A stretch of DNA of 64,000 nt from Chitinophaga sp. S165 (GCF_003182155.1 NZ_QGTG01000002.1:806001-870000); one strand, 5' to 3'. Counted from the stretch's first letter, positions 9,108 to 17,501 are shown. Notes: generated from the sequence alone by a model not told the origin. Program-made: numbers and translations.

Positions 9108-9722
9108 TTATTTGAAGATATCGGCCATCGTTTTTGGTGGCAGGAGATGTATTGTTTGTATGCCAACTGCTTTGGCGCCTTCAACATTGGGAAGTGTGTC
9201 ATCAATAAATAAGGTCTCGGCAGGCTCCAGACCATTCTCATCCAGCACAAACTGATACGCCTCTTTCTCAGGCTTGCGTAACCCGATCAGGTGTGAATAA
9301 TAAGCTTTATCAAAGAACGATGCCAGCGAAGGGATGCCCCTGCTATCCTGTAATATCTTATTAAAGGCTTGCAGGTGGATGGCATTGGTATTACTTAAAA
9401 GGTATAATCCGTAATGTTGTCTTAACTGCTGTAATATCTGCAGCCTCCGTAACGGGAAATCCAGCAGCATTGCATTCCATGCATCGGTGATCTGCTGGTG
9501 AGTGGTACCGGGCGCTGTATGCTGCTGCATCTCATTCAGGAAAAGTTCAGGTTCGATCTTGCCCGTTTCCAGATCGTCGAACAATGTAGTCAACGAAAAC
9601 TGGTTGTATAAACTGGTGAACTCTTTTACCCCGAGTTCCTCGAATGCCTTGTAAGTCAGCTGGTAATTGAGATTGATAATAACTCCGCCCAGATCAAAGA
9701 TGATGTGTTTAATTCCTTTCAT
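9108..9722 (-). CDS. HAD-superfamily hydrolase (HAD-IA type)
   Basis: This is a 204-residue cytoplasmic phosphatase-like protein starting MKGIKHIIFDLGGVII. It has the four HAD motifs: DLGG near the N-terminus with a single Asp in the usual DxD spot (second position Gly), LLSNTNAIH, the RKPEKEAY lysine motif, and FIDDTLPNV. DLGGV variants are common in the YihX/epoxide-hydrolase-like subgroup, so the substrate may be a small sugar phosphate but cannot be named. The start at 9722 was chosen because the catalytic motif follows directly; the upstream in-frame extension is AT-rich and unlike coding sequence. Confidence 0.85.
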   Translation of the reverse strand: MKGIKHIIFDLGGVIINLNYQLTYKAFEELGVKEFTSLYNQFSLTTLFDDLETGKIEPELFLNEMQQHTAPGTTHQQITDAWNAMLLDFPLRRLQILQQLRQHYGLYLLSNTNAIHLQAFNKILQDSRGIPSLASFFDKAYYSHLIGLRKPEKEAYQFVLDENGLEPAETLFIDDTLPNVEGAKAVGIQTIHLLPPKTMADIFK

Positions 9723-9748
9723 ATGGTGAAATGCTGAATGGGAAAGTG

Positions 9749-9756
9749 CAAATTTA
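9749..9756 (-). promoter_or_regulatory. -7 box of the HAD gene
   Basis: TAAATTTG on the minus strand matches TAnnTTTG and lies 26 nt before the start codon at 9722. It supports the short start. Confidence 0.45.
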
Positions 9757-9785
9757 TACGTCCGGAATAAAAAAATCTGAAATGA

Positions 9786-9817
9786 TTGGATAATTGAATA
9801 AAAAATAATTAATTTTG
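9786..9817 (+). promoter_or_regulatory. Promoter of the tRNA gene
   Basis: TTGG (9786-9789) and TAATTTTG (9810-9817) are separated by 20 nt, a good Bacteroidota -33/-7 pair. The tRNA begins 59 nt downstream. Confidence 0.6.
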
Positions 9818-9876
9818 CCGTCCCCTGAAAAGGGAACCCACGAGAAAGTTTCAAAATATTCGTTCTGCAAAGAACA

Positions 9877-9950
9877 GGTCCTATAGCTCAGTTGGTTAGA
9901 GCACCTGACTCATAATCAGGGGGTCCCAGGATCATGCCCTGGTGGGACCA
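9877..9950 (+). tRNA. tRNA with CAU anticodon (elongator Met or lysidine-type Ile2)
   Basis: The sequence folds into a full cloverleaf of 74 nt. The 7-bp acceptor stem is GGTCCTA with TGGGACC, then discriminator A; the D arm is GCTC/GAGC. The anticodon stem CCTGA/TCAGG has loop CTCATAA, giving anticodon CAT, and the T stem is CCAGG/CCTGG. The 3' CCA is not encoded. Met and Ile2 cannot be told apart by eye, because both carry CAU before modification. The T loop is ATCATGC instead of TTCRANY, which swaps the usual T54-A58 pair to A54-T58. Confidence 0.93.
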
Positions 9951-9957
9951 CACGAAA

Positions 9958-9995
9958 AAAAAGGCTTTTAGCATTCAATCGCTAAAAGCCTTTTT
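9958..9995 (+). terminator. Terminator after the tRNA
   Basis: An inverted repeat reading AGGCTTTTAGC and GCTAAAAGCCT (9962-9972 with 9981-9991) has an 8-nt loop and is followed by TTTTG. It lies a few bases past the tRNA 3' end. Confidence 0.85.
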
Positions 9996-10200
9996 GCATT
10001 TGCACAGGAAAGCAACAGAAGGTTATCCCGGATCAAGTTGAAAACCCGGGGATTCGCGTGATTAGGTCACGGCTACGCCTATCCACTTTTAGTACAGAAT
10101 AGGATATATCAAATAATCCATGTCGGCTGGCAAATTAAAGCGCATTCGGGAGTGATCCCCAATCCGAAAGAGGCCATTCGTAAACAAGTGAAGATACCTT

Positions 10201-10740
10201 CTATGTAAGCAGTAATTCTTTTACCGTTTGATTCCCCGGCAAACTTTTCACCACCACAATGACTTTACCACCCGCAGGCAGCGCAGTGGTTTTATAAGTC
10301 CAGTCTACGCCGTTCCGGCCCAAAAATGCCCGGCCGCTCGCAGTAACAACGCCCTCGGCGTCTATTACCTTTACCTCCACTTCTGCTACCCGGAACTCAT
10401 TTTGGGCGGTCACTACAACTTCCTGGTCTTCTAACCTGATATTTTGGACTTCAGGACTGCGGTAAGCATCCTTCACCGCTATATTATAGGCGTTTTGCCC
10501 CGGTCCTGCCAGCGACTGATAGTAAGCCTTTATCTGCGGATCTTCCAGCATTAGCTGCGCCCTTGCTGAAGCAATGGTCATCTTAAGCCTTGCTTCCAGC
10601 TGCTTTTGCGTAGGCTTTTTCCTTGAAGGGCCGCGTTTCTTCGCCATAATGATCTGCCCATTCCTTTCGTAGATCGTGATTTGCTTGCCGAGGGTCCCCC
10701 GTACAAGTTGCATGAGGATATTGTCTTTAACAATGGCCAT
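10201..10740 (-). CDS. Conserved Bacteroidota protein of unknown function
   Basis: This 179-residue soluble protein has no signal peptide. The N-terminus (MAIVKDNILMQLVRGTLGKQITIYERNGQ) is followed by a basic segment, KKRGPSRKKPTQKQ, and a helical stretch. The C-terminal half is beta-rich, with a likely immunoglobulin-like or fibronectin-like fold and a VVTAQNE...VDAEG pattern. From memory it resembles a family often present in several copies in Bacteroidota genomes, but no function is known. It sits between the tRNA terminator and an 11-bp-phased repeat region. Confidence 0.7.
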   Translation of the reverse strand: MAIVKDNILMQLVRGTLGKQITIYERNGQIIMAKKRGPSRKKPTQKQLEARLKMTIASARAQLMLEDPQIKAYYQSLAGPGQNAYNIAVKDAYRSPEVQNIRLEDQEVVVTAQNEFRVAEVEVKVIDAEGVVTASGRAFLGRNGVDWTYKTTALPAGGKVIVVVKSLPGNQTVKELLLT

Positions 10741-10790
10741 AAAAAGGTCGTTTTGAGGTTAGTACTACAAGTTTGCTATATCGCTTCTCT

Positions 10791-10938
10791 AAGGTACATA
10801 TAAGGATACTAAATCGACATTAAAATATCATTTAAAGGTCACTTCAATATCGATTTGATATATAAATGACCTTTAAATGTCCTTTTGATGACCTTATAAC
10901 AACCTTATATGAAGCCGATAGAAAGCCGATAGAAAGCC
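10791..10938. repeat. 11-bp-phased inverted repeat array
   Basis: GG doublets recur on the left (10793, 10804, 10837) and CC doublets on the right (10870, 10881, 10892, 10903, 10915, 10926, 10937), nearly always 11 bp apart. At the centre a perfect 13-bp inverted repeat (10829-10841 with 10867-10879) spans a 25-nt spacer. The right end contains two identical GCCGATAGAAA units. The rest of the 10741-11227 gap shows no convincing gene. A second array with the same phasing lies at 43592-43720. Confidence 0.7.
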
Positions 10939-11227
10939 TATTCGAATATTGTAGAAGGATAAACTGTAGCGAGGAGCCTATTATCTTGACGTAAGGAAAT
11001 TTGCCGGATGGTTTTCGCCATCCGGTTCACGACTGCGAGGCAAGGGGGGAACAGATAGAATTTGTCTTGTTTGGACGTTCTGAAATTTATGCTGAACATC
11101 AATTCCCAACACTTCAACTTGATCCAAAGTATTACATAAAATGGGAAGGCCTTTGTTCATATATCCAGGAAATTTCTTTAAGTTTTCCCCAATAAGAGAG
11201 GAACGCTGCTCACATAAATAAAGTTGT

Positions 11228-11734
11228 ATGGATCTGATATTTGAAATACTCATTCCCGCTGGTACGCACATCCCTGGCCTCACATTTAGTGAGCCTGTTT
11301 TCGAATGGCAGGGAGAAAAATACCCGCAGGGACCACCCGAAGCTGATTTCGGCTCGAACTACAAACTCGTTTATAGCCCGGTAACTGACTTTGTGCAGCG
11401 TAACCTTCCGGTCATGTCTACATCGACTGACTGGCAGTGCATCAGCGTAAAAGGTGCCGGACTAGACATCTATGGCCGAAAACTATGGATGAATACTCCG
11501 GAGTATGAAGAGCCGGAAGATCCTGAAGAAGCTCATTATACAATGAGAGACCTATTACAAACAATGTGTGCCGGCAACAAATGGGTTGTTGTTATCGATA
11601 CCGACGAACCGTTCGATGTAATATCTTCAGGAAGCCTGACACTGGTAATGACAAATCTGGCCGGTGTAATAAAAGGAGATATAGAGGAAAAAGGATTTTT
11701 GATCTGTGGTGAAGGGAGTAATCTTGTGGGTTAA
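11228..11734 (+). CDS. Hypothetical acidic cytoplasmic protein
   Basis: This 168-residue protein has no signal peptide or membrane segment. It is acidic in the middle (YEEPEDPEEAHYTMRDLL) and mixes alpha and beta predictions by eye. No family was recognised. Its size and composition would fit an immunity-type or small accessory protein, but nothing in the neighbourhood (no toxin, no secretion gene) supports that. A hairpin at 11915-11948 may end its transcript. Confidence 0.6.
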   Translation: MDLIFEILIPAGTHIPGLTFSEPVFEWQGEKYPQGPPEADFGSNYKLVYSPVTDFVQRNLPVMSTSTDWQCISVKGAGLDIYGRKLWMNTPEYEEPEDPEEAHYTMRDLLQTMCAGNKWVVVIDTDEPFDVISSGSLTLVMTNLAGVIKGDIEEKGFLICGEGSNLVG

Positions 11735-11738
11735 TGGC

Positions 11739-11882
11739 ATGACCTGCTGGATATGTTTTCCATCATTTAAACCTGGCGATGTTCAAGGAACTATTCATTT
11801 AAATAGTCAGCCTTCAAGTATATATGCGATGGTTTGGAAAGATAGTATTAATACCACCTCTTCAAGCGTGCTTTTGCAATAA
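11739..11882 (+). CDS. Possible 47-residue small protein
   Basis: An ATG lies 4 nt past the stop codon of the preceding gene and opens 47 codons (MTCWICFPSFKPGDVQG...SSSVLLQ). The composition looks protein-like and the tight spacing would allow translational coupling. No family was recognised. It could equally be the remnant end of a decayed gene. Confidence 0.25.
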   Translation: MTCWICFPSFKPGDVQGTIHLNSQPSSIYAMVWKDSINTTSSSVLLQ

Positions 11883-11914
11883 TTACATATAGGATAAAAG
11901 CCCTGACAGATAGT

Positions 11915-11955
11915 GAAAGCCTTACCGGTAATTGCCGGTAAGGCTTTCTTGTTTT
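11915..11955. terminator. Strong hairpin terminator
   Basis: A perfect 14-bp stem (11915-11928 with 11935-11948) with a 6-nt loop is followed by TTGTTTT on the plus strand. It closes the 11228-11882 unit. The remaining 11956-12263 stretch holds only a doubtful 62-codon minus-strand frame (11922-12110) whose stop lies in this stem. Confidence 0.7.
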
Positions 11956-12263
11956 CCGGCAAGTATTCTTTCACAGTTGTTTAACACAACCGGGGATTTC
12001 ATTCGTACAACCAGTTCGAATAGTTCCCTCCCTCCTTCTTCGGGAAATCTGGATAACATATCGGGAAAGGCTGGCATTGCTTCAGCAATACATACCAGAT
12101 AGTTTTGCATGCTGGTCCGGAATATAATATAGCAAATCAAAGACGAATTTATGAGCGCCAGCCGGACCATCCTCGAAAGCAGTTCGAAAAGCACTTTTGT
12201 AAACGGCCAGCTGTGCCAAAGCGGGTAGTACAATCGGGGCTGCTGTTAAAAAAGACAGGTGTT

Positions 12264-13106
12264 ATGAATTTACTCTTCGTAGAACGAGGTACCAATGGAT
12301 TGTTTTCAGTAAGAACAGGGGACAGTGACCTAAAAGGGGATGGCGTTCCCAAAGCAGGTGCAATCAATACTATTGTTTTCAACAGGTATGGTGATCAAAA
12401 GGCTACTATCGATCAGGTGCCTTATAACTTTCCGGCAAATTCGATCCTGCCCCTGGTAGCCAATCAGCACTTCGCGTTTGAACGACCCGAAGAACTTGTC
12501 GCCTGGCAGTTTAACAGGGATTTCTATTGTATCGTGGATCACGATGTCGAAGTAGGTTGCGCAGGATTTCTTTTCTATGGCATCCGCCATCCTTTGTTCG
12601 TACGCTTGTCACAACAGGAAATAGACCAGATCGCTCTTATAGAGAAACTGAGCATAGAAGAGCTGGAAAGCAAAGACAGTATGCAGGCAGAAATGTTACG
12701 CATATTGTTGAAGCGCCTGATCATTATCGTAACCCGTATCGCTAAAAAACAGACAGAAGGTTATAGCAAACTGACGGAAGATAAAATGAGCGTTGTGCGC
12801 ATGTTCAATTTGCTGCTGGAAGATAATTTTAAGACACAGCATGATGTACAGTTTTATGCCAACGCGTTAAATAAATCGCCAAAAACACTGGCTAACCTTT
12901 TCGGCATTTTTAATTATCCCGCTCCTTCTAAACTGATCCAACGCAGGATTATTTTAGAAGCAAAGCGTTATCTCTTCTATACTGACAAATCAGCTAAAGA
13001 AATTGCCTACCTCTTAGGTTTTTCTAATCCCGCGCACTTTAGCCGGTTTTTCAAATTGTATAGTGGTCATAGCATTTCTGACTTTAGGGGACAGCGGGTA
13101 GAATGA
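12264..13106 (+). CDS. AraC family transcriptional regulator (first of two paralogues)
   Basis: This 280-residue cytoplasmic regulator has an N-terminal cupin-like sensing region with VAWQFNRDFYCIVDHD and GCAGFLFYG, and a middle helical region (LLKRLIIIVTRIAKKQ). A C-terminal AraC helix-turn-helix pair lies at about 185-280, ending with SKEIAYLLGF-type and HFSRFFK motifs. The start at 12264 matches the paralogue at 18185-19060 best; the longer upstream frame adds about 53 unrelated residues. It lies 30 nt before the CMD-like gene and probably controls the cluster that follows. Confidence 0.88.
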   Translation: MNLLFVERGTNGLFSVRTGDSDLKGDGVPKAGAINTIVFNRYGDQKATIDQVPYNFPANSILPLVANQHFAFERPEELVAWQFNRDFYCIVDHDVEVGCAGFLFYGIRHPLFVRLSQQEIDQIALIEKLSIEELESKDSMQAEMLRILLKRLIIIVTRIAKKQTEGYSKLTEDKMSVVRMFNLLLEDNFKTQHDVQFYANALNKSPKTLANLFGIFNYPAPSKLIQRRIILEAKRYLFYTDKSAKEIAYLLGFSNPAHFSRFFKLYSGHSISDFRGQRVE

Positions 13107-13136
13107 TATTAATTCATCGTGTTATAATGAACAGTT

Positions 13137-13670
13137 ATGCATACGTTCTGTATACCAACAAAAGAAGACGTCTCTCCCTTGAATAAAAAGTACTTCGATT
13201 ATTTTAATGACAAGTTAGGAATAATGCCTAACCTATATGCCATGCTTGCCCTCTCTGATACAGCACTGGATACCTATGTGCGGCTACAGTCCAGAAAACA
13301 GCTGTTGACAATAGAGGAAAAAGAAGTGATCAGCCTTGTGGTCGGTGCTTTTAATGAATCAGCATATTGTTTGCAATCACATGCCATGATAGCCAGCCTC
13401 AATGGTTTCAGCGAACAACAGATAGGTCAGATCAAAGCCGGGACAGCCGCATTTGATCTGAAATATGATACGCTTGCCAGACTCACACATAGTATGATGC
13501 TTAACAGATGTAAGCCGGAAGAATCGACGCTGGACCAATTCTTTGCAATGGGCTATACTAATGCCCATCTTGTAGATGTTGTATTGTGTATAGGTGCGAA
13601 TATGATCTCCAACATGCTGACTCGCACGATGAATGTACCGTTGGATAATCCCCCTGAAATTTCAATCTGA
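13137..13670 (+). CDS. Carboxymuconolactone decarboxylase-like (AhpD-fold) protein
   Basis: This 177-residue protein has the helical AhpD/CMD pattern. The active-site region reads ESAYCLQSHAMIASLNG: one cysteine, glutamate and histidine spaced as in CMD-family redox proteins, but without the second cysteine of the classical CxxC. It is probably a peroxidase-related or redox-linked protein; the substrate is unknown. It lies 30 nt after the AraC gene on the same strand, and a two-gene unit is likely. Confidence 0.8.
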   Translation: MHTFCIPTKEDVSPLNKKYFDYFNDKLGIMPNLYAMLALSDTALDTYVRLQSRKQLLTIEEKEVISLVVGAFNESAYCLQSHAMIASLNGFSEQQIGQIKAGTAAFDLKYDTLARLTHSMMLNRCKPEESTLDQFFAMGYTNAHLVDVVLCIGANMISNMLTRTMNVPLDNPPEISI

Positions 13671-13842
13671 TCCTACCTTCTCAGTTCGGGCAATTTAGAT
13701 AAGTGTTCGGGAACTGCGGGCATTTACCAGGGTTTCAGGACATAGTAGTTTTACAGTGTTGTTAGTCAACGGGCAAAAAGAAGAAGCCTGTGACATAAAG
13801 ACAACACGTTTATTTCACCAATCACTCGATAAAACGAAAGTC

Positions 13843-14313
13843 ATGAAAAAGCTAATTGGTACACTGGTTTTGGCATTGGTATTTATAACCGGGGTTTCAG
13901 CACAGCAAACGGCGCCGGTGCGCAAGAAGGAATATAATGTAGACAAATCGGGCATAGCGTTACAGGGCTACGATCCTGTCGCTTACTTCACCGATCACAA
14001 AGCAGTGGAAGGCAAGCAGGATATTGCTACAGTTTATAATGGTATTACATACCGTTTTGCATCAGAAGAGCACAGACAAACATTTAAAATCAATCCTGCA
14101 AAATATGAACCTCAATACGGCGGATGGTGCGCATATGCAATGGGTGCTAAAGGTGAGAAAGTAGAGATCAACCCTAAAACATTCAAAATCGTGGATGGTA
14201 AGCTGTTTGTTTTTTACAACAAATACTTTAATAACACGCTGGAAAAATGGAACGAGGACGAAGCTCAGTTGAAGAATAACGCTGATAAGAACTGGACCAG
14301 GTTTGTCAAATAA
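13843..14313 (+). CDS. Secreted YHS domain protein
   Basis: This 156-residue protein has a signal peptide (MKKLIGTLVLALVFITGVSAQQ). The YHS-type core reads GYDPVAYF, with a conserved PQYGGWCAYAM segment and a trailing KLFVFYNKYFNNTLEKW. YHS domains are small, often metal-associated modules of uncertain role. The start was set at the signal peptide; the 29 codons upstream are not family-like. It is the first of two tandem YHS genes (22-nt gap). Confidence 0.85.
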   Translation: MKKLIGTLVLALVFITGVSAQQTAPVRKKEYNVDKSGIALQGYDPVAYFTDHKAVEGKQDIATVYNGITYRFASEEHRQTFKINPAKYEPQYGGWCAYAMGAKGEKVEINPKTFKIVDGKLFVFYNKYFNNTLEKWNEDEAQLKNNADKNWTRFVK

Positions 14314-14335
14314 TCCATAACAATATAAAACACAC

Positions 14336-14785
14336 ATGAGAAATCTGATCATCGCAGCATGCGTACTATTTCTGGCGGCATGCGGAGCAAACAAAACAAA
14401 CACAAAGAAAGAGATCTTTACCCCCGATGGTAAGGCTATTAAAGGGTATGATCCCGTTGCGTTCTTTAGAGAGCAGAAGGCTGTGAAGGGTAAGGAAGAA
14501 TTGTCCTACACCTGGAAAGATGCGCAGTGGCTTTTCGCTTCGAAAGAGAACCTTGACAGCTTCCAGGCTAATCCGGAGCATTATGCACCACAGTATGGCG
14601 GATATTGTGCCTATGGTACAGCTCATGGACATAAAGCGCCGACTGAGACTGATACCTGGACGATCGTGGACAACAAGCTATACTTCAACTATGATGCTAA
14701 AGTTAAAGAGAGTTGGATGAAAGATCAGCCGGGCTTTATTGAAAAAGCAGATAAGGAATGGGTGAACATAAAAGATAAAGAGTAA
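14336..14785 (+). CDS. YHS domain lipoprotein
   Basis: This 149-residue protein has a lipoprotein signal (MRNLIIAACVLFLAACGAN, lipobox LAAC) and a YHS core with GYDPVAFF, PQYGGYCAYGTAHG and NKLYFNYDAK. It is clearly related to the preceding gene, so the pair probably arose by duplication, with one copy soluble or periplasmic and the other membrane-anchored. The DoxX-like gene follows after 24 nt. Confidence 0.88.
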   Translation: MRNLIIAACVLFLAACGANKTNTKKEIFTPDGKAIKGYDPVAFFREQKAVKGKEELSYTWKDAQWLFASKENLDSFQANPEHYAPQYGGYCAYGTAHGHKAPTETDTWTIVDNKLYFNYDAKVKESWMKDQPGFIEKADKEWVNIKDKE

Positions 14786-14809
14786 TCATCAACAACTAAA
14801 AGAAGTTAT

Positions 14810-15211
14810 ATGATCAAAGTTGTCATTCTCTGGGTACTGCGGCTAGTCGCTGCTGTTATTATGCTACAGACACTATTCTTCAAGTTTACCGCTGCTCCTG
14901 AATCAGTTTACATCTTTTCTACTTTGGGAATGGAACCCTGGGGACGCATTGGCATTGGTACGCTGGAGTTGATTGCATCCCTTCTGATACTATATCCGCG
15001 AACCACTGGTTTCGGTGCTGTATTGGCTACGGGATTAATGGGCGGTGCGATACTCTCCCACCTCACTAAATTAGGCATTGTTGTACAGGACGACGGAGGC
15101 TTGCTTTTCATGTATGCTTTGCTGGTATTTATAAGCAGTGGCGTTTTGGCATTGGTATACAGGGCGCAGATACTTCATTTGCTTTTTAAGCCCAAATCTA
15201 CTGCGTTATGA
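14810..15211 (+). CDS. DoxX-like membrane protein
   Basis: This 133-residue protein has four predicted membrane helices and an early LRLVAAVIMLQTLFFKF stretch, like the DoxX/SURF4-like group. Such proteins are often found with redox or thiol genes, but their activity is not settled. The next gene starts at 15208, within its stop codon (ATGA overlap), which suggests coupled translation. Confidence 0.75.
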   Translation: MIKVVILWVLRLVAAVIMLQTLFFKFTAAPESVYIFSTLGMEPWGRIGIGTLELIASLLILYPRTTGFGAVLATGLMGGAILSHLTKLGIVVQDDGGLLFMYALLVFISSGVLALVYRAQILHLLFKPKSTAL

Positions 15212-15723
15212 CAACCGCTGTATCACAAGTAATGATTCCTCTGGCAGGACTGCTGCTACAATTGCAAGACCTGCTGGAGGAACTCACAGACGAACAATAT
15301 GTGCGGCCGGTAAAGGTGCTCACCAATGCTACATTGGGACAACATACAAGGCACATTATAGAGTTCTTTCTGGAGTTGAATGCCGGTTATGCGACCGGAC
15401 AGGTGAACTACGATAAAAGGAAACGGGATTACCGGATAGAGACCAGCCGGGCCTGTGCCATAGATAGTTTAACGATGGTTCTATCACTGCTGGACAAAGA
15501 GAATAAGGCGCTGACGCTGACGGTAGATTACAGCAATGACAATGAGGTGTTGGGATCAGTTGAAACAAACTACAGCCGTGAATTGGTTTATAACCTGGAG
15601 CATACCGTTCACCATATGGCATTATTAAGAATTGGAGTTAACGCGGTGTCAACAATCGTGCTGCCGGAGGAATTCGGTGTTGCTATTTCAACTTTAAAAC
15701 ACAGGAGCGCATGTGTACAGTGA
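15208..15723 (+). CDS. DinB-like four-helix protein
   Basis: This 171-residue protein has the DinB metal-binding pattern: a histidine in TLGQHTRHIIEF and paired histidines in EHTVHHMALLRIG. DinB-fold proteins include thiol-dependent transferases, but many have no known substrate. It overlaps both neighbours: ATGA with the DoxX-like gene and 13 nt with the NRDE/ATP-grasp gene. It therefore belongs to a tightly coupled unit. Confidence 0.82.
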   Translation: MTTAVSQVMIPLAGLLLQLQDLLEELTDEQYVRPVKVLTNATLGQHTRHIIEFFLELNAGYATGQVNYDKRKRDYRIETSRACAIDSLTMVLSLLDKENKALTLTVDYSNDNEVLGSVETNYSRELVYNLEHTVHHMALLRIGVNAVSTIVLPEEFGVAISTLKHRSACVQ

Positions 15724-17501
15724 CCTTCATACCAACAGCATCAGGTATTCACCTTACATCTAACAGGGACGAGCAGGTGAACCGGGGCCGGGCAATTGAT
15801 CCGGCTTACTTCTCCGGGGATGGATATAAACTGGTCTTTCCCAAAGATCCCGATGCCGGAGGTAGCTGGATCGCGCTTAAAGATAACGGAGACGCCCTGG
15901 TGCTGTTGAATGGAGCTTTTATAAAACATCTGCGTAAGCCGCCATACAGAAGAAGCCGCGGACAGATTGTACTGGATATTATAAAGGCGGCAGATCCTGA
16001 ACAACAGTTCAATGAAATTGACCTTGAAGGAATAGAACCATTTACGTTAGTACTTTTTACCAAAGGAGTGCTATGGGAATGCCGCTGGGATGGTTTTGGG
16101 AAACACCGGTTGTTACTCGACGCCGGAACGGCGTATATATGGTCGTCAGTCACTTTGTATGATGATGAGGAAACACTGGAGAGGCGGCAGTGGTTCCGTG
16201 ATTGGCTGGATCAGCGGAATGATAGGATTAGCACTGAAGAGATCTTTTCTTTTCATCAGCATGCGGGGAAAGGAGATGTAAGGAATAGCCTGGTCATGAA
16301 CCGGGAGAATAAAGTCCGTACAGTAAGTATCACGTCGATCCTTATAGGCGGCAGTCAGTTGCGGATGCGTTACAGGGACCTGCAATCCGGATCTGATGCA
16401 GAGAGATCTTTTAGTCGCAAGAACTCACTCGCTGATCGGAAAACCACGAAGTTGCTGTCTGCAGTGCGTCGTGCCATCATCAGAGCACGGCACTGGGAAT
16501 ATTGGCCGTCTTACATGATATATGGACCATTATATTTTTACTGGTTGTGGTTAAGTATAAAAGCCCGCTCTTTCTTTTTCTTCAGTGCTGCCAATCCAGG
16601 GATTGAGAATTCCGGATTTGCGCAGGAGCGCAAAAGCGATATCTATAAGTTGATCCCGCAACGGTATTATCCCCAAACGGCACTCTATCAAGCCGGCGCA
16701 ACTCCTGAAGCAGTAATAAGACAACTGAAAGAGAGAGGAATGACTTTTCCTCTGATAGCCAAGCCGGATATGGGAGAACGCGGCGTACAGGTAAAACTGC
16801 TGTATACAATAGCAGATCTGGAAAACTATTGCCGTCTTAGCAAGGTGGACTTCATTGTACAGGAATACATTGATTATGAGCTGGAAGCAGGCATTTTCTA
16901 TTACCGGATCCCCGGAGAGCAAAGCGGACATATTTCCGGTATTGTTGGCAAGGAATTCCTCTCCGTTACAGGAGATGGAAGATCAACGATCGCGATGCTG
17001 CTTGAAAAGCAGGACCGGGCATTACTGCAGCTCCCTTCTCTTCGTCAAACTGAGGGCTCAGTACTAGATGTGGTCCTTGAGGCGGGGATCAGCCGGTTGG
17101 TAGTGCCATATGGCAACCATAGCCGTGGAGCTTTATTTGTGGACTTGAGCGAAAAGATCACAGAATCATTGACACGCGAGATAGATGCAATTTGTAAACA
17201 GATACCCGGCTTTTACTATGGCCGCTTAGACATAAAATTCAAAAGCTGGGAAGCGCTGAATAAAGGGGCGGACTTTTCTATTATAGAATTAAACGGTGCG
17301 GGCAGCGAGCCTACACATATTTATGATCCTTCACATTCGCTGTTTTTTGCCTGGAAGGAAGTGTGCAGGCATTGGAGGTTATTATACTGCATCAGCAGGC
17401 TGAATGTGAAGAAGAAAGGGCTTTCCCTCATGAATATCGCAGAGGGCATGAAAATGCTGCAAAGCCACACACGTCACTTAAAACAAGTCAGGCAGCTATG
17501 A
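15711..17501 (+). CDS. Fused NRDE (TANGO2-like) and ATP-grasp protein
   Basis: This 596-residue protein has two parts. Residues 1-230 are an NRDE/TANGO2 domain: it starts MCTVTF, so Cys2 may become an N-terminal nucleophile as in Ntn hydrolases, and NRDE occurs at 18-21. After a linker, residues 260-596 form an ATP-grasp ligase-like domain. HWEYWPSYMIYGPLYF precedes it, KPDMGERG (351-358) resembles the nucleotide loop, and DIKF (507-510) with IIELNGAG (524-531) fits the metal-binding end. ATP-grasp enzymes join a carboxylate to an amine or thiol using ATP. The substrate is unknown; a hydrolase-plus-ligase fusion suggests amide exchange or editing. Its end overlaps the LysE gene (ATGA), which hints at product export. 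Confidence 0.85.
   Translation: MCTVTFIPTASGIHLTSNRDEQVNRGRAIDPAYFSGDGYKLVFPKDPDAGGSWIALKDNGDALVLLNGAFIKHLRKPPYRRSRGQIVLDIIKAADPEQQFNEIDLEGIEPFTLVLFTKGVLWECRWDGFGKHRLLLDAGTAYIWSSVTLYDDEETLERRQWFRDWLDQRNDRISTEEIFSFHQHAGKGDVRNSLVMNRENKVRTVSITSILIGGSQLRMRYRDLQSGSDAERSFSRKNSLADRKTTKLLSAVRRAIIRARHWEYWPSYMIYGPLYFYWLWLSIKARSFFFFSAANPGIENSGFAQERKSDIYKLIPQRYYPQTALYQAGATPEAVIRQLKERGMTFPLIAKPDMGERGVQVKLLYTIADLENYCRLSKVDFIVQEYIDYELEAGIFYYRIPGEQSGHISGIVGKEFLSVTGDGRSTIAMLLEKQDRALLQLPSLRQTEGSVLDVVLEAGISRLVVPYGNHSRGALFVDLSEKITESLTREIDAICKQIPGFYYGRLDIKFKSWEALNKGADFSIIELNGAGSEPTHIYDPSHSLFFAWKEVCRHWRLLYCISRLNVKKKGLSLMNIAEGMKMLQSHTRHLKQVRQL

Noticed and set aside
10060..10208. Plus-strand frame ending VIPNPKEAIRKQVKIPSM
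   Set aside because: It reads like the end of a protein, but has no start codon and no recognisable family; probably a decayed gene or chance.
10791..10938. CRISPR array as an explanation of the periodic repeats
   Set aside because: The unit is 11 bp and continuous, without spacers, and there are no cas genes in the window.
10981..11283. 100-codon minus-strand frame and a 64-codon plus-strand frame (11001-11195)
   Set aside because: Neither has protein-like composition, a start context or a recognisable family; the minus one overlaps the start of the gene at 11228.
9877..11734. Genomic island integrated at the tRNA gene
   Set aside because: The genes downstream look accessory, but no integrase gene and no repeated tRNA 3' end was found.
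11922..12110. 62-codon minus-strand frame
   Set aside because: Its last codons and stop lie inside a strong hairpin terminator, and no family was recognised; the sequence is only weakly protein-like.
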